From Anisakis pegreffii (taxonomy: Eukaryota > Nematoda > Chromadorea > Rhabditida > Anisakidae), in NCBI GenBank assembly GCA_035041965.1, contig JAPYMA010003020.1, positions 1 through 64,000 of the forward strand: a stretch of 64,000 nucleotides of DNA, read 5' to 3'. The notes under the pieces were generated by a model, which worked only from the letters and a program-made list of their open reading frames with translations, ran no database searches and was not told where the DNA came from. This document shows, in pieces, positions 40,383 to 54,500 of this stretch (positions are counted from its first letter, which is position 1; each line of letters starts with the position of its first letter). The position numbers and the translations under genes were made by a program.

Positions 40383-43300
40383 ACATCGTTTGATTGAGCA
40401 GAACCTCTGCTTCCTGAAAATGAAATCTTGCCGAGAAATTCCACCTCTGCGAGGAGATATAGTTATTTTTCTGATGCAATAGGAGTTAGCACATTCAGGC
40501 CTACCGTACTCTCAGCTTTGACCAGTAACATACCAATTTCTTCACACCAATCGATCGAGCAGAATCTCTGCATTAAGGGAAATATATATTTTGTCGAGGA
40601 GTTTTGCTTTGTTGAGGAGATATAGCTATTTAATTAAAGCTATCATCTCAATAAGCGCAATGCTGCTCACTCTTATGCATTTGATCACTATAGATCAATA
40701 GATGTTATACATAACTCTAAAAGTTTAGCTTTGATGCATTCAAGCCTAGCGTCTTCTCAGGTTTGCCCCATAACATATTAATGTTTATACATCGTTTGAT
40801 TGAGCAGAACCTCTGCTTCCTGAAAATGAAATCTTGCCGAGAAATTCCACCTCTGCGAGGAGATATAGTTATTTTTCTGATGCAATAGGAGTTAGCACAT
40901 TCAGGCCTACCGTACTCTCAGCTTTGACCAGTAACATACCAATTTCTTCACACCAATCGATCGAGCAGAATCTCTGCATTAAGGGAAATATATATTTTGT
41001 CGAGGAGTTTTGCTTTGTTGAGGAGATATAGCTATTTAATTAAAGCTATCATCTCAATAAGCGCAATGCTGCTCACTCTTATGCATTTGATCACTATAGA
41101 TCAATAGATGTTATACATTACTCTAAAAGTTTAGGTTTGATGCATTCAAGCCTAGCGTCTTCTCAGGTTTGCCCCATAACATATTAATGTTTATACATCG
41201 TTTGATTGAGCAGAACCTCTGCTTCCTGAAAATGAAATCTTGCCGAGAAATTCCACCTCTGCGAGGAGATATAGTTATTTTTCTGATGCAATAGGAGTTA
41301 GCACATTCAGGCCTACCGTACTCTCAGCTTTGACCAGTAACATACCAATTTCTTCACACCAATCGATCGAGCAGAATCTCTGCATTAAGGGAAATATATA
41401 TTTTGTCGAGGAGTTTTGCTTTGTTGAGGAGATATAGCTATTTAATTAAAGCTATCATCTCAATAAGCGCAATGCTGCTCACTCTTATGCATTTGATCAC
41501 TATAGATCAATAGATGTTATACAATACTCTAAAAGTTTAGGTTTGATGCATTCAAGCCTAGCGTCTTCTCAGGTTTGCCCCATAACATATTAATGTTTAT
41601 ACATCGTTTGATTGAGCAGAACCTCTGCTTCCTGAAAATGAAATCTTGCCGAGAAATTCCACCTCTGCGAGGAGATATAGTTATTTTTCTGATGCAATAG
41701 GAGTTAGCACATTCAGGCCTACCGTACTCTCAGCTTTGACCAGTAACATACCAATTTCTTCACACCAATCGATCGAGCAGAATCTCTGCATTAAGGGAAA
41801 TATATATTTTGTCGAGGAGTTTTGCTTTGTTGAGGAGATATAGCTATTTAATTAAAGCTATCATCTCAATAAGCGCAATGCTGCTCACTCTTATGCATTT
41901 GATCACTATAGATCAATAGATGTTATACATTACTCTAAAAGTTTAGGTTTGATGCATTCAAGCCTAGCGTCTTCTCAGGTTTGCCCCATAACATATTAAT
42001 GTTTATACATCGTTTGATTGAGCAGAACCTCTGCTTCCTGAAAATGAAATCTTGCCGAGAAATTCCACCTCTGCGAGGAGATATAGTTATTTTTCTGATG
42101 CAATAGGAGTTAGCACATTCAGGCCTACCGTACTCTCAGCTTTGACCAGTAACATACCAATTTCTTCACACCAATCGATCGAGCAGAATCTCTGCATTAA
42201 GGGAAATATATATTTTGTCGAGGAGTTTTGCTTTGTTGAGGAGATATAGCTATTTAATTAAAGCTATCATCTCAATAAGCGCAATGCTGCTCACTCTTAT
42301 GCATTTGATCACTATAGATCAATAGATGTTATACATTACTCTAAAAGTTTAGGTTTGATGCATTCAAGCCTAGCGTCTTCTCAGGTTTGCCCCATAACAT
42401 ATTAATGTTTATACATCGTTTGATTGAGCAGAACCTCTGCTTCCTGAAAATGAAATCTTGCCGAGAAATTCCACCTCTGCGAGGAGATATAGTTATTTTT
42501 CTGATGCAATAGGAGTTAGCACATTCAGGCCTACCGTACTCTCAGCTTTGACCAGTAACATACCAATTTCTTCACACCAATCGATCGAGCAGAATCTCTG
42601 CATTAAGGGAAATATATATTTTGTCGAGGAGTTTTGCTTTGTTGAGGAGATATAGCTATTTAATTAAAGCTATCATCTCAATAAGCGCAATGCTGCTCAC
42701 TCTTATGCATTTGATCACTATAGATCAATAGATGTTATACAATACTCTAAAAGTTTAGGTTTGATGCATTCAAGCCTAGCGTCTTCTCAGGTTTGCCCCA
42801 TAACATATTAATGTTTATACATCGTTTGATTNNNNNNNNNNNNNNNNNNNNNNNNNNNNNNNNNNNNNNNNNNNNNNNNNNNNNNNNNNNNNNNNNNNNN
42901 NNNNNNNNNNNNNNNNNNNNNNNNNNNNNNNNNNNNNNNNNNNNNNAAATGAATCCACCTCTGCTAGGAGATATAGTTATTTTTCTGATGCGATAGGAGT
43001 TAGCACGTTCAGACCTACCGTACTCTCAGCTTTGACCAGTAACATATGAATTTCTTCACACCAATCGATCGAGCAGAACCTCTGCATTCAGAAATATATA
43101 TATATATATATTTTTTTTTTGTCGGGCGATTTTGCTTAGCTGAGGAGGTGTAGCTATTTTATTAAAGCTATCTCAACTAGCACTGAGGTGCTGATTGGCA
43201 TGCATTTGATCACCATAGATCAACTGATATATTATACATTACTATAGAAATATAGGTTTGATACATTCAAGCCTACCGTCTCCTCAAGGTTGCCCAGTAA

Positions 43301-43434
43301 GATAGTTATGTTTGTACATCATTAGATCATGCAGAACCTCGGCTTTCTAAAAATGAAATATTCGCCGAGAAATTTTTCCTCTGCGAGAAAATATAGCTAT
43401 TTTCCTGATGCTGTAGGGGTTGGCTCATTGAAAC
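40383..43434 (+). repeat. Homogeneous 406-bp satellite array
   Basis: Landmarks repeat exactly every 406 bases (for example at 40428, 40834, 41240, 41646, 42052 and 42458), with only a few substitutions between copies. Each unit is a dimer of two related halves: TTCAGGCCTACCG at 40494 is followed by TTCAAGCCTAGCG at 40739 (245 bases), then TTCAGGCC at 40900 (161 bases). After the N gap, copies at 42947-43434 are clearly more diverged and resemble the left array. A 65-codon open frame recurs in every unit, but it has no family resemblance and is a by-product of the repeat. Confidence 0.97.
42832..42946. other. Assembly gap (115 N)
   Basis: The run of N lies inside the satellite, between a near-perfect copy and a diverged copy. 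The true copy number is therefore unknown, and the array may be much longer. Confidence 0.99.
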
Positions 43435-45586
43435 TTTCTGACTTAACTCAGCCAACTCACTGACCCTCTTGCAAAGCACTCATAACAGCACCAAAAACCG
43501 CATTCATCACTAGACAAAAGCAATTTTGCAGCGTAATCATTAAAATCGCTCACTGCACGACATGTTTCTTTTTAATCTCATGACGGACAACAATTAACTG
43601 CTTGCAGTTGAGGACTGAATTGTATTGAATTGTGTGTGGATAATGAATGTATGCATTCTGTTCTGAGCAGTGATAAATGTCGAGAAGAATAGGTGAAATG
43701 ATATTATTTCATAGAAACACATCGAAAGGTTAGTCAATATCAATTAGTTACAATCAGTTCAATAAATCACCTTTAAGCAACGTATATCAAAAGTACAACC
43801 AATCATTATAACAATTTGAGAAATGTCACATAGAAACGCGTAAATCGCATTGGTGAGAGGACGCAGATATTTTTGTGTTTGTGGGTTACGTAAAACGACG
43901 ACAACGACAAAAACGATTATAAACAACAACAACGAAACAACAAATCATGAGAGAAACAAATAAAATTAATCTTTGGGATATCACATCAATGAAATATTTC
44001 AAAAAAAAACACACAATAATAATTCAGTTCAGTGGAAATAATAATTCAATGAAAATCAACGAAAGAAATCATGACCAATTGAATTCGCGGTTTCATGCGG
44101 TCGCCTATTCAACATGAATCGTTTGTTCAAACGGAACCAAAACTGATAAACGAACAATTAATGAGGAGAGAGAGTTCAAAAGACCCAAAAGGATTCCTTC
44201 CATGCAGTCAATGATAACAATCCGAATTTACAGAAACAACGATTCAAACCTCATTAGAATATAGAGTGATCATTCAGTTTCTTTAATCGTGAATTTGGGT
44301 ATTTTTCTTATGAAAAAGCTTGGAAGGCATCAATTAAAATTGGTAATTATCATCGATTCGAGCGATATCCAGGAGCAATTTTGAGGGAATGGTCATAATT
44401 TTGCGTTGACGCACTTAATATGTAACAGACAACTGAACGGAAACAATAATAATACGACGACAATAATAATAATAATCAGTCAAAATGAAAAAAAAACTAG
44501 ATGAATATGTACACAAAAAGACGAGTGATATCATCATTATCATCATCATTGATTGATCAATTAATTAAAAATGAGAGACGAGAAACAAATTTAAATTTAA
44601 CGAATCTAAATTTAAATTTGCGCAAATTTGAAAAGTACTGAAGAAAGGACAGCTGAAAATGAGAACTTATTCCAGTAGACATACAAATAAATAAATAGGA
44701 TATGAAATAATCGATGGATAAAAGGCTTTCTTAGTGAAACAAACTGACGAAAGCGTTATACTGGCATTATCGAGTGTTGTTCCATTTTAGGACATAAATA
44801 ATTCGAAAGAGTTAACTAATCTAAAGTCAACGATGCGGAAAGAAAGACAACACATAGCTGAATACCTAAATACAAGTAAACACAGGAGAGCGTACAGTTG
44901 AAAATCACCTCTGACGACAATTTTAACAGATAATTTCATACGAAAATAGCGAACTTACATAGAACAAGGGTATAAGATATCAATTAGGAACTGAGGACTT
45001 ACATCACAAATCATTATTCCTTAACAAGTTTAAGTATTCGCATTTGTTCGCGATAGAACGATTGATCAATCAGTCTTGCTGATGAATAAATCCATATAAT
45101 CCTTGGAACGAACACACTGACACATATTTTGTCATGTTCCGTCAATTCAATACACCTTTTTCACCGTTGCTAAAATTGAAAATTTCCTCCGTTCATTCTA
45201 CATCGAAAATGCAATTTCAAAAAAAAGAATCAAATACATTAGTTGGCGAGTATTGTATGAATTGAATGGAATTCTTTCAAATCGCGACGTTCAAAATCAA
45301 ACGTTCACAAAAATTCAACATAACACAAAAGCAGTAATCCAAATGTCTCACAATTAGATGATAGAAGGGCTTCAAGACCAGCAGAAATAACTGCCTTCTT
45401 AACCTTTCTTTCACAGTTTCATGCCAGCTGTGACCAAAATTATTTCGTTCTATCAAAATGTCTAAAGATCTTAATTGCTCTTCATTATAATCGACAGATG
45501 ATTCTCAAAGTCTTGTAGAGTTTTCGTTGAATCAATTCCATACGATTACCACAAAAACAGTTGAGAACTGAATGAATCAAGTGATA
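43435..45586. other. Interval between the satellite and the phosphodiesterase 3' end
   Basis: A+T-rich sequence with simple strings such as AACAACAACAACGA (about 43925) and AATAATAATAATAATCAG (about 44465). No coding signal was found. On the minus strand this is downstream of the PDE stop codon and may include its 3' UTR. Confidence 0.55.
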
Positions 45587-48500
45587 TTAGTGAGTTGATA
45601 CCTTGTCATCTTCTTCAGCTATCCTTTTCATAACTTTCTCATCGAGATCAACATTCCTCAGGTAGTCCAATCCACCTCGTGGTAAGCCTTCTTCTTTCAA
45701 GATTTGATCCAATACATGCCAACAACGTCGATTCAGTAATATCGCATTATACGTCCCCTTCACATCAGGCAATATTCGGGACACATAACTTCAATTTTTC
45801 TTTCATCATCACTACACATCATGAGTATTTATAAACAACACTGAACACTCACTACGCACCTCGAATACTTTACCAATGAAAGTTTTTAATTGAACAATTT
45901 TCTTATTATACATCGACAAGCGAACACCATTCGTTTTAATATCACAATGGTATTGCTATCAACTTTGGATCATTAATTTGATTAATTAATGCGAATTAAT
46001 CAATTTGATTCAACCTCAGGAAACATCAATTACCGAAGTTCGCAATGCACAATCCAGTTGCAAACTTATTTCATGTGTAATAAAAATTTCAATGAAAAAC
46101 AACTGGTGAATTTCATTGAAGCAACACAAAACTGAAGAGTTCTCAGCAAATTCAGATTTCAGTGCAAGCTGAGAGGATGGATAGTTTTATGCATAAACGG
46201 ATGAAACGGATGTCATTTGGCTGATGATTTAAGTGACGCCATACGAATGAAAAACTCACTCAAATACAGGTAACGCGACCGTATCCATGAATTCAAGTTG
46301 AATTTTCGGAACGCAAGCGCGATCACGATCCATCATTTCCAACGGTCGATTACCCATTTGCTTCTCCAAATCGCCTTGCGAGAAAAACTCTTTGTAAATA
46401 TTCTCCTGAAATATGGTGCACTCACTGAGACGTTATTATATATGCATGCGTTTCATCATCAATTTGAATCCCCTAAAGCAGTTTTTCCAAATGCTTGTTG
46501 TCTTTGATCTTGCTGACCTTGTGGCATACCATCATTACTTTATCAAATAGTATTTCAGAGGGATACAACATTTGGTGAATGCCTTTCAAATGAAAGGCTT
46601 CCTAAATCATCACTACAAAGATATGAATTGCTCCCTAAGGAAGGAAATATCTCACAATGGGAACCTCTGATTTGTGACTCAATCAAGAAACATTTCAATG
46701 TGACATTCAAACGAGCATCTGTTTATGAACGCAAATATCGCAACAGATTTCTTGGAATGAAATGGAAGCATCAAAAAGCAGCGATTAACAATGGATTTGT
46801 ACTTTTTCAACAACATGAATGGCAAAAATGCGCACCAAAAATCTAAAAATAATTGAAGAGGGCAAATTCAAAATTTTATCAAGAACAAGTAACGTGTGAA
46901 ACCCGGAAGGATGCTTTCATAATGAGGAAAAGGAAATAGCTGAAGAAATCAGCTTCTAAAACTGATTATGTTTCGATCAGCAAAATATAACGTAAATTCG
47001 TTACATTTGCACTGAACAGAAATTCAGTCAAATTTTGGATTTTTCAAAGATATTGTTCTTTTCAATTCTCATTCCAATCCTTCTGAACAAATCTATTTAT
47101 CCCACCAGATTCCATGAAATTTGTTATCAATCAATCAAGAAAACGTTTTTTCAGAATCAATTTTCGTCAGAGAGCTTTTCAAGAATATTTACGATGTCAG
47201 AGAAGCTGCAAAAAGGACTCGAAATCATATCAACATTGACAAGAACTTACAGCGATCGCTTTACTATTCTTGAAATCTTTACTCTGATCCGATAAATCGG
47301 CGGCGGTCATCAGAAGGCACATGAGCAAATAGTGATGCTCATTTGACGTCCTATCGTAGCCGTCTGAAGAAGAACTCAGTAAATTTTAGTTTTTCTGCTG
47401 ACTTTGCGATCGAAACTTTGGCTTAATTAACATGTCTCCATTGCGTATTACCAAATGCGAATATCACCACATTCATAATCATTCGAGTGAGCGATTTCAA
47501 CGACGAAATGTTCAGCAAAACGAAATGCGATACAACTAGTTGGCGATTCATTGAATTTCATCGGTGAATGCAACGTTTCAATGAGGAGAGTAAAACTGAC
47601 GAGTTAGATTCAAAAAAATGAACGTTCAAATGAAAAATTGAAAAAAAAGAACTGAAAAATGTTCACGTTCAAGTAAATAAAAAAGCAGAAAGAATGAATA
47701 AACAAACGATGGAACAAGTATGGCTACAATTGAACGAACCTTCGACCATTTTCTTAATCCTATCAACTTTCCTCAAATGCGCAGCAATATCTGTGGCAAG
47801 GATTATTTCTCGGATATTATCCAACACGGTTTGATATTGCTGAAAAGTGATCGATCAATCAAACGATTGCCTTCCTAATCAAATGATAAGATCGAATAAG
47901 TGCTCTTTAATGTTGTTACATTGCAGAGTGCAATCAGTTATAATTCGATCCTACTGAATAGATGCAAATTAACATTCAAAAACTGTTCTCAACGATGGAA
48001 TTAAATGTAAGAGAGTGAATCTGAATCAAATACAAAACCTGTCTATTGAGTTGATCAAATATATTACATTCTTCCATACTCAGAATTGAGACCGTTTGCG
48101 CAAAATGATGTCTCTCAAGTACTGAACCCTCACTGCTGTACAGCTGAGCCAATGGAGTTTTCTGAAACCCTTCATATTAATCCACTTATCCGTGAGATTC
48201 ATCTCATGTTAATTACTCATTCTTTTCTTGTTATTGAAATATTTTGGTCAACTTCTTAATTTTCTTAGACCACTCGAACATCACGTTCGCAATGAGTAAT
48301 ATTCCTGTTTATTGCTGGCTATTCCTCACAAATGCGATGAATATTTTCAGATTGTAAAATTCATTTCAATAGAATTCAAAACTCTTTTGATATATTATAA
48401 CACCCATAAACTGGTTAATTTGTTGTGATGTCATATTCACATGGTGTTTAGAGGACAGACTGAAACTGTAGAACAAATATAATAATGAGACGACGACTGA

Positions 48501-51500
48501 TAATTGGTATCATTATCAAAATATCTATACTGTTAGACGAAGTTTTATGATTGTTTACACATTGACGATGTGTACTTGAACGAAGGAATTTGGCCAATAC
48601 AAAAAGAAACGTTGCTGATTGATTAAAAAATCTAAGACTATTGAAAGCGTGATATAAAACGATGGTGGATTGGATTTCGAATAACAACTGAAAGAGCTTT
48701 TGAAATATGCGCGAAATGTGCTTTCAGCTTGTCACCAAATAATTAAATCTAAAGAACGAATGTGTTGAACGCGTGATTGCGACTAGTGATGTCTCTATTC
48801 CAGTTAAACTATTCTATTCCTGTTCTATTCTAAGGAATAGAATAGAACAGTTCGCAAATAAAGAACGCACAGAATAGAATAGAGCCGTTTTGGAGCGGAA
48901 TAAAACAGAACAGAACAGTTTTCAGAAAGGTGGTATAGAGATATCACTAACTGCGACTGACGATTGAAAATTCGGCAAGGAATTCAAGATCTTTCACAAA
49001 ATACGGAACATTATAAGTGAATTTCAGCTAGATGAATGGAAAAAGTGAGACTTTAATTTATTTTAAACAATCTAACTTATGTTCGATCCATCAGAAGATC
49101 CGTCAATATGAGGATCACCCCAGAACAAATTCGAAAAAAAAACCACGAAACAATCCCTCTTGAGCAACTGAACAAACTAGAATTGGTACAATAGCGATTG
49201 ACAGGCGTAAGTGATGTTTGATCATTACTATAAGTACGTACTCTTAGTGCTGTTTTTACGCTTACTATGATACAATAAATCATATGTAATCTATCAAATA
49301 AACTCTTATCGCCGTCATCAGACCAAAGTACTTCAGTCAAACACTCTTAACTATTTGCCAACAACAAAAAGATTTATTATGTCATTATTTTATACATTCT
49401 TATATGACTAAGCACAAATATTTTGGATTGTACACGTGACGAATTCATCATGCCAAGCATTCATTAGGTGGATCGCTCGTACAACAGCTGTTCGAGAGGG
49501 AAATGCGCGATGAGTTTGTAGTTAAAGAACGATGATTAGCAATTACCGTTAAGGATGAAATCGAACGTCAAAAACAACTGACCGATTGCAACTGAAAGGC
49601 ATTTGTGGTGCCTCTGTGATCGATGTCGTGACAAAGGCATGCCACAAACAACGAGAGCCGCTCCAGATCAGTTAAAGCGTTTCGTACAGCTGCCGTTCGA
49701 ACCAACAAAAAACAAAAATGCCCTACAGCGAATGCATGAGACCAATTATGGTAAGGAACGTCCCGATATCCTTTTTGTACCATCAACAGAAATCGAGCCA
49801 ACGTTCGGCGACGTAGCCGAAATTGCTCAATGAACTGTAATTCCTGAAAAATTCTCCAAACTTGAAGCGGCGTAAAAATTAATAGCATTCATTTATTTAA
49901 TCAAGCTGAAACATAGTTCACCTCTTTTTTGGATAGAAAAAAAACGACGAAGACTAAAATGACGTGCAGATCGATGACAGAAGAAATCACGATGAAGATG
50001 AAAAAGCGAACCTTGAACATTGATAATGATGCTTCAATGTAAGTGTCACCAGCACCAATTGAGCGAGGAATGAAAAAGAACTGTGTAAAATCTGGATGGA
50101 ACGATGTGGATGCGGGAATATCGCGAACTGTGAAGCGCAGTATATCTTCAGGTGCTATCTGAACGTGAATTCCTAATACAATTGCAAAATCACTGTCACT
50201 AATCCTTTAATCATTGAACTTAAACGATACTGGAAATAAGAGCCGATCAGAACTCCCTCCCCCCCCCAAAAAAAAAAAAAACTTACGGATAGCGTTGATC
50301 CTTGCACAAGAAGCTCGGCGGCCATATGAGAGCGCCGATGCGCTTCTTGCAGTTTGCGATAAAGGAGACACTGAAATTTGCATTGATCATTGGTGATTGA
50401 TTGGATGATGGATTTATGTGACATTCACAGATATACACATCAGAAGTAGGTCTTTAACTTGCACAACAAAGAATTAAATGGTTCAATTACAGAAAGTTTA
50501 TCAAAAAACTGAATAAACAGTGAACGTAGAATCAGATTCAAGTACATTTGAAGTGCAATAGCTGCAGAAACAATTGAGAAGTAATAAAGTAATGAAACGA
50601 ACATGCGATATGCTTATAGCACAATATACAGCGAAGGTTGTAGCGATCTGTTCATCGTGACGTGTGAATGCTTGCTTCCCGATTTTGTTACAAAGTTCAG
50701 CCACTCCAACAAGATTGCCTAGAATTGCATCGTTTTGATTAAGTGAACGTTAAAATTATCAATCATAATGATAGTGATAAATGATACGATTATTATGATG
50801 ATTATCAGAATGATCACAATAATCTATGATGACGATCAAATGATATAGCAATTGTCAAATAAGGCATTGCTTGAATAGAATTCTTGCCACTGTTCTCACT
50901 ATACCCCATTCATGTTCTCAAACAAAAAGATATGCCACTGCATATGATGACTATAATTAATGATCCGCACAAAATTCACGAGACAACCAAAATAAAAACA
51001 ATTATTCACCATCGATCAAAAATGTGATCGAATTAAAAAGCACTAAGATGTGATGTCATCGTCAAGAAGAACAATAAAAAAGCAGATGATAAGAAACTAT
51101 AATTGATAAGCAAAATGGCGTGACTGCTGTTGAAAGTCCTCAATTTTGATAATAATTAGAGATAATTAGAGTGTTTAGCTAACATTTGAAGAGGAATATC
51201 TGGTGATCAGTTGTTTTTAGGAATTGAACATGATATGAAATAATAATGATAGAGATCAAAAATCCCATTGGTGAAAACAACGGAAAACCAAGAGGAAACG
51301 AGTGAATAAGCAAAACTGAATGGGACAATTCGAGGAAGTAGATAACGGAAAAATGGACTGATGAAAGAAATGTCGTTTGTTAAAATGGAATGAAAGACAG
51401 TTCAATTTTCGAACTCATCAGAATGAGTACAGCAACAGAAGTGAAAACAATCCTGAATCACGTTCGAATTTGACTCATCCACAAATATTGACTGTAATTA

Positions 51501-54500
51501 GACGTACGCTTACATCATATGAACACAATCAAATAGTAAAGTTTCAAGACTGGACAACGAGAGCAGTGAATGATCAAGATGGATTACATACGATGAGCAA
51601 TCGAGATAAAACGCTGAATTACTAGAACAACTAACTGGTGAAACTAAAATTTCCTTCTATTCATCAATCAAGAACGAAACGAACGAATTTTGACTATTCA
51701 AGGCTTATAGACCAATCTCAAACTTGCAACACCTAACACGGAATATTCCAAAAAAGGTCCCCTATATGCGTGCTGATTGAAAATGCAGAATACTGATGAG
51801 ATTTGTCAGAAATTTTAGTCATGGATTTCATACGCTCCGATGCTGCACTATAATTTGATGTATGGCTGAGAAACCGAATCATAAGTTTGCGAATTATTTG
51901 ATGAATTGAACATTCGGATGATGAATAATAATTTGAACTAGTAGCTGGATGTCTTCACATAGTGTTGCATTAAACAAGGTAACGAAATAGTGAATGGAAG
52001 AAATGTGGCAAAAACGATCAATGTTTTGATGATTACTGAAAATCAAACTGATTTCTATACATTTTTGAGAAGAATTCAATTTCATGAAAAAAGTGATTCG
52101 CTCGAAAATATAATAATCGAGAGGAAATGCTTTGGATACTACTCGATGAACAGAGCACCATTTTTCTTTGGCATATTTCACACCAACTTCAGAACTGATC
52201 GCACGTGCTCGATCAAATACGTGCACCTGTATAACTTTCAACGAAAGCAATCATAAAATATTGCTTAAGAGAAGAGTTATGACAGAATTAAAACCTAGGG
52301 GAAAATCATAAGATTCGGTCAAGTAGAGAGTGGTGTTCGAAGAGAAATGAATGCACATCATAACAATATATGATAGAATGAGGTTTTGCGGCGGATAATT
52401 ATGAAAGATTAGAAAGATACTCCCAAGTTTGTAGTGCATTGACTTGTGAGGGAATGTGGATGAATGCGAGAAAAAGATGAGAAATGGATGAGTTGAAAAG
52501 ATGAAAGAATTATTTTCACGGCTTTTCGGTGCTCATTACTGCTAGTGAATTCATTATTCATCACTCAATCAACACAGTTGATTTCAACTACTACCATTAC
52601 TACTAATGCCATTATGATAATGAGAAATTTTTGGGGTGAAAATAACCAAACGATTGCACGTCCATACGCACATAATTATATCAAATTTAAATAATCACAC
52701 AAGTTTGGCTTTGGTGAGAACGAAACTTCACTTCGAACGAAAATGCATGGAGAACGATGGAAAGTGCAAACTTCGGACAACTTTTATAGAGCCCATCGAA
52801 GTAAACAGTCGTACGAGAAAAAACGACTTAGAAGGTCATCATCAGCTGTTTGCACTAATTAACATTTGGCTCAGAAAAATAACTTCAATAGAATGGAGTA
52901 TTTGATAATGTCATATCTTATTAGTATCACACCTCTAATCCGTTAAATGAATATCAATTACTTAGAATGAAGCACTTGATATGGATTTGTTGAGTGAAAC
53001 GAAATGAACCAGAAATATTTAAAGTGTGCATACCGAACAGACAAACAGAACTTTAGGAGAATGTATGATGACAGATAAAGGCGCTCACGATTGAACTGAC
53101 GATAGTGGATATCAAAGATCGACGGATGTACCTAGAGGATTTGTGGGTGTGTTTGCGTGTGAACGGATGAATGAAATTTCACTTGACTCAGAAAATTGCC
53201 AGTATTAAAAAGATCCAATCCGATAAGATAAAGCATGTCATTAAAAGAACTAAATCTGCCCCATCCACCTCTGCATTCACTTGGTATATATATGGGGCAA
53301 AACAAGCTTGCGGCGATCATAAATTTATAGCGGTGTGCATAACGAACGACTAACGATATCCACATTTTCAATTCTATTTCTATTCTCTAGCGCAAACGTG
53401 TCATGCAGTTTCAGTGGTTAAAATATTGATAATAGCAATAATCATAATAGTAATAATGATAATATAGCTGTTAGAAGCTAACGTATCGGATAGAATAGGA
53501 ACAATGAAAACGCCATCACCTATATGTAGAGGTAACCAGTGCTATCTCAGTCAATCTTTAACTCGCCTATAATATATTCACGTCGCATATAATATATCCT
53601 ATAACATATATCCGCGTGCGGATTATGTGCGTGGATAAGCATAGCTGCTGCTCTTTTGCCGTATGGCTTGGTCGTGTGCATAGAGCAGCTCTATTCACTT
53701 GTCGTACCTCAACGACGACATTCACTAATCCATCGATAATCAGGCTGCTTACTTGAAAGGATTACGCCTGTTAGAAGTCGAGCGGCATACGCTAGCTTCG
53801 TTCAATACCGATCATGCCCAATATTCAAAGAAGGAACACGAATTCCACATTCCACAAATGACTTCATTCCACAAATGATCTCTATTTTTGCGATTCTTAT
53901 AACCAACTACCAATAGAGTAATATATGATGAAGGCCACGGTATTATTTACGCGTTGAAAATCGCTCAGCAATGTGTGAAAATCGCATGCAATTGCAATTG
54001 TTCGTTTCGTTTTTTTCATTGCTTCGTTTCGTTTTCGCTCATACGAACGCGTTGAGTTGCTCACCAAGATATCCGATTCTCTTCAGTTTGATCTTATTAC
54101 CTATTCACTCAGAAAGAAGAAACACTTTCGGCACCTATCCACTCAGAAAGAAGAAACATTTTCGGCCTCATTGATCATATGGAAACATCATATGTATACA
54201 GAGTATACACAACATTGGTTGCCACATCAAAAAAAGACAGCAACGACGGTGAATCAACAACAACTCGCTGATGGCATCTACAATGAAAGAATGGAATGAA
54301 TCCAAAGAATGAAACATCAACGTTTTTTTATGAAGAATTGTCGGTGTTTTCAGTAATGTTAGCATAGTGGCGATGTGATTGATGCCCGCTCAAAAACAGT
54401 GGATTGTAAATATCGGTTATTTTTTGTTGTTGTTTTTGAAATGGTAATCGTAAGCATACCAATACATAGACAGCGCTGGATTATGATAAAATTCAACTGG

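Noticed and set aside
40428..42655. A 65-codon open frame repeated six times
   Set aside because: It recurs only because the 406-bp satellite is homogeneous. It is absent from the diverged left array and has no splice context or family resemblance.
40383..43434. CRISPR array
   Set aside because: The repeat is a contiguous 406-bp satellite without unique spacers, in a eukaryotic genome.
49077..49340. An 87-codon minus-strand open frame as a PDE exon
   Set aside because: The flanking PDE exons (49843-49583 and 48161-48039) join directly in phase and in family order, leaving no room for it.
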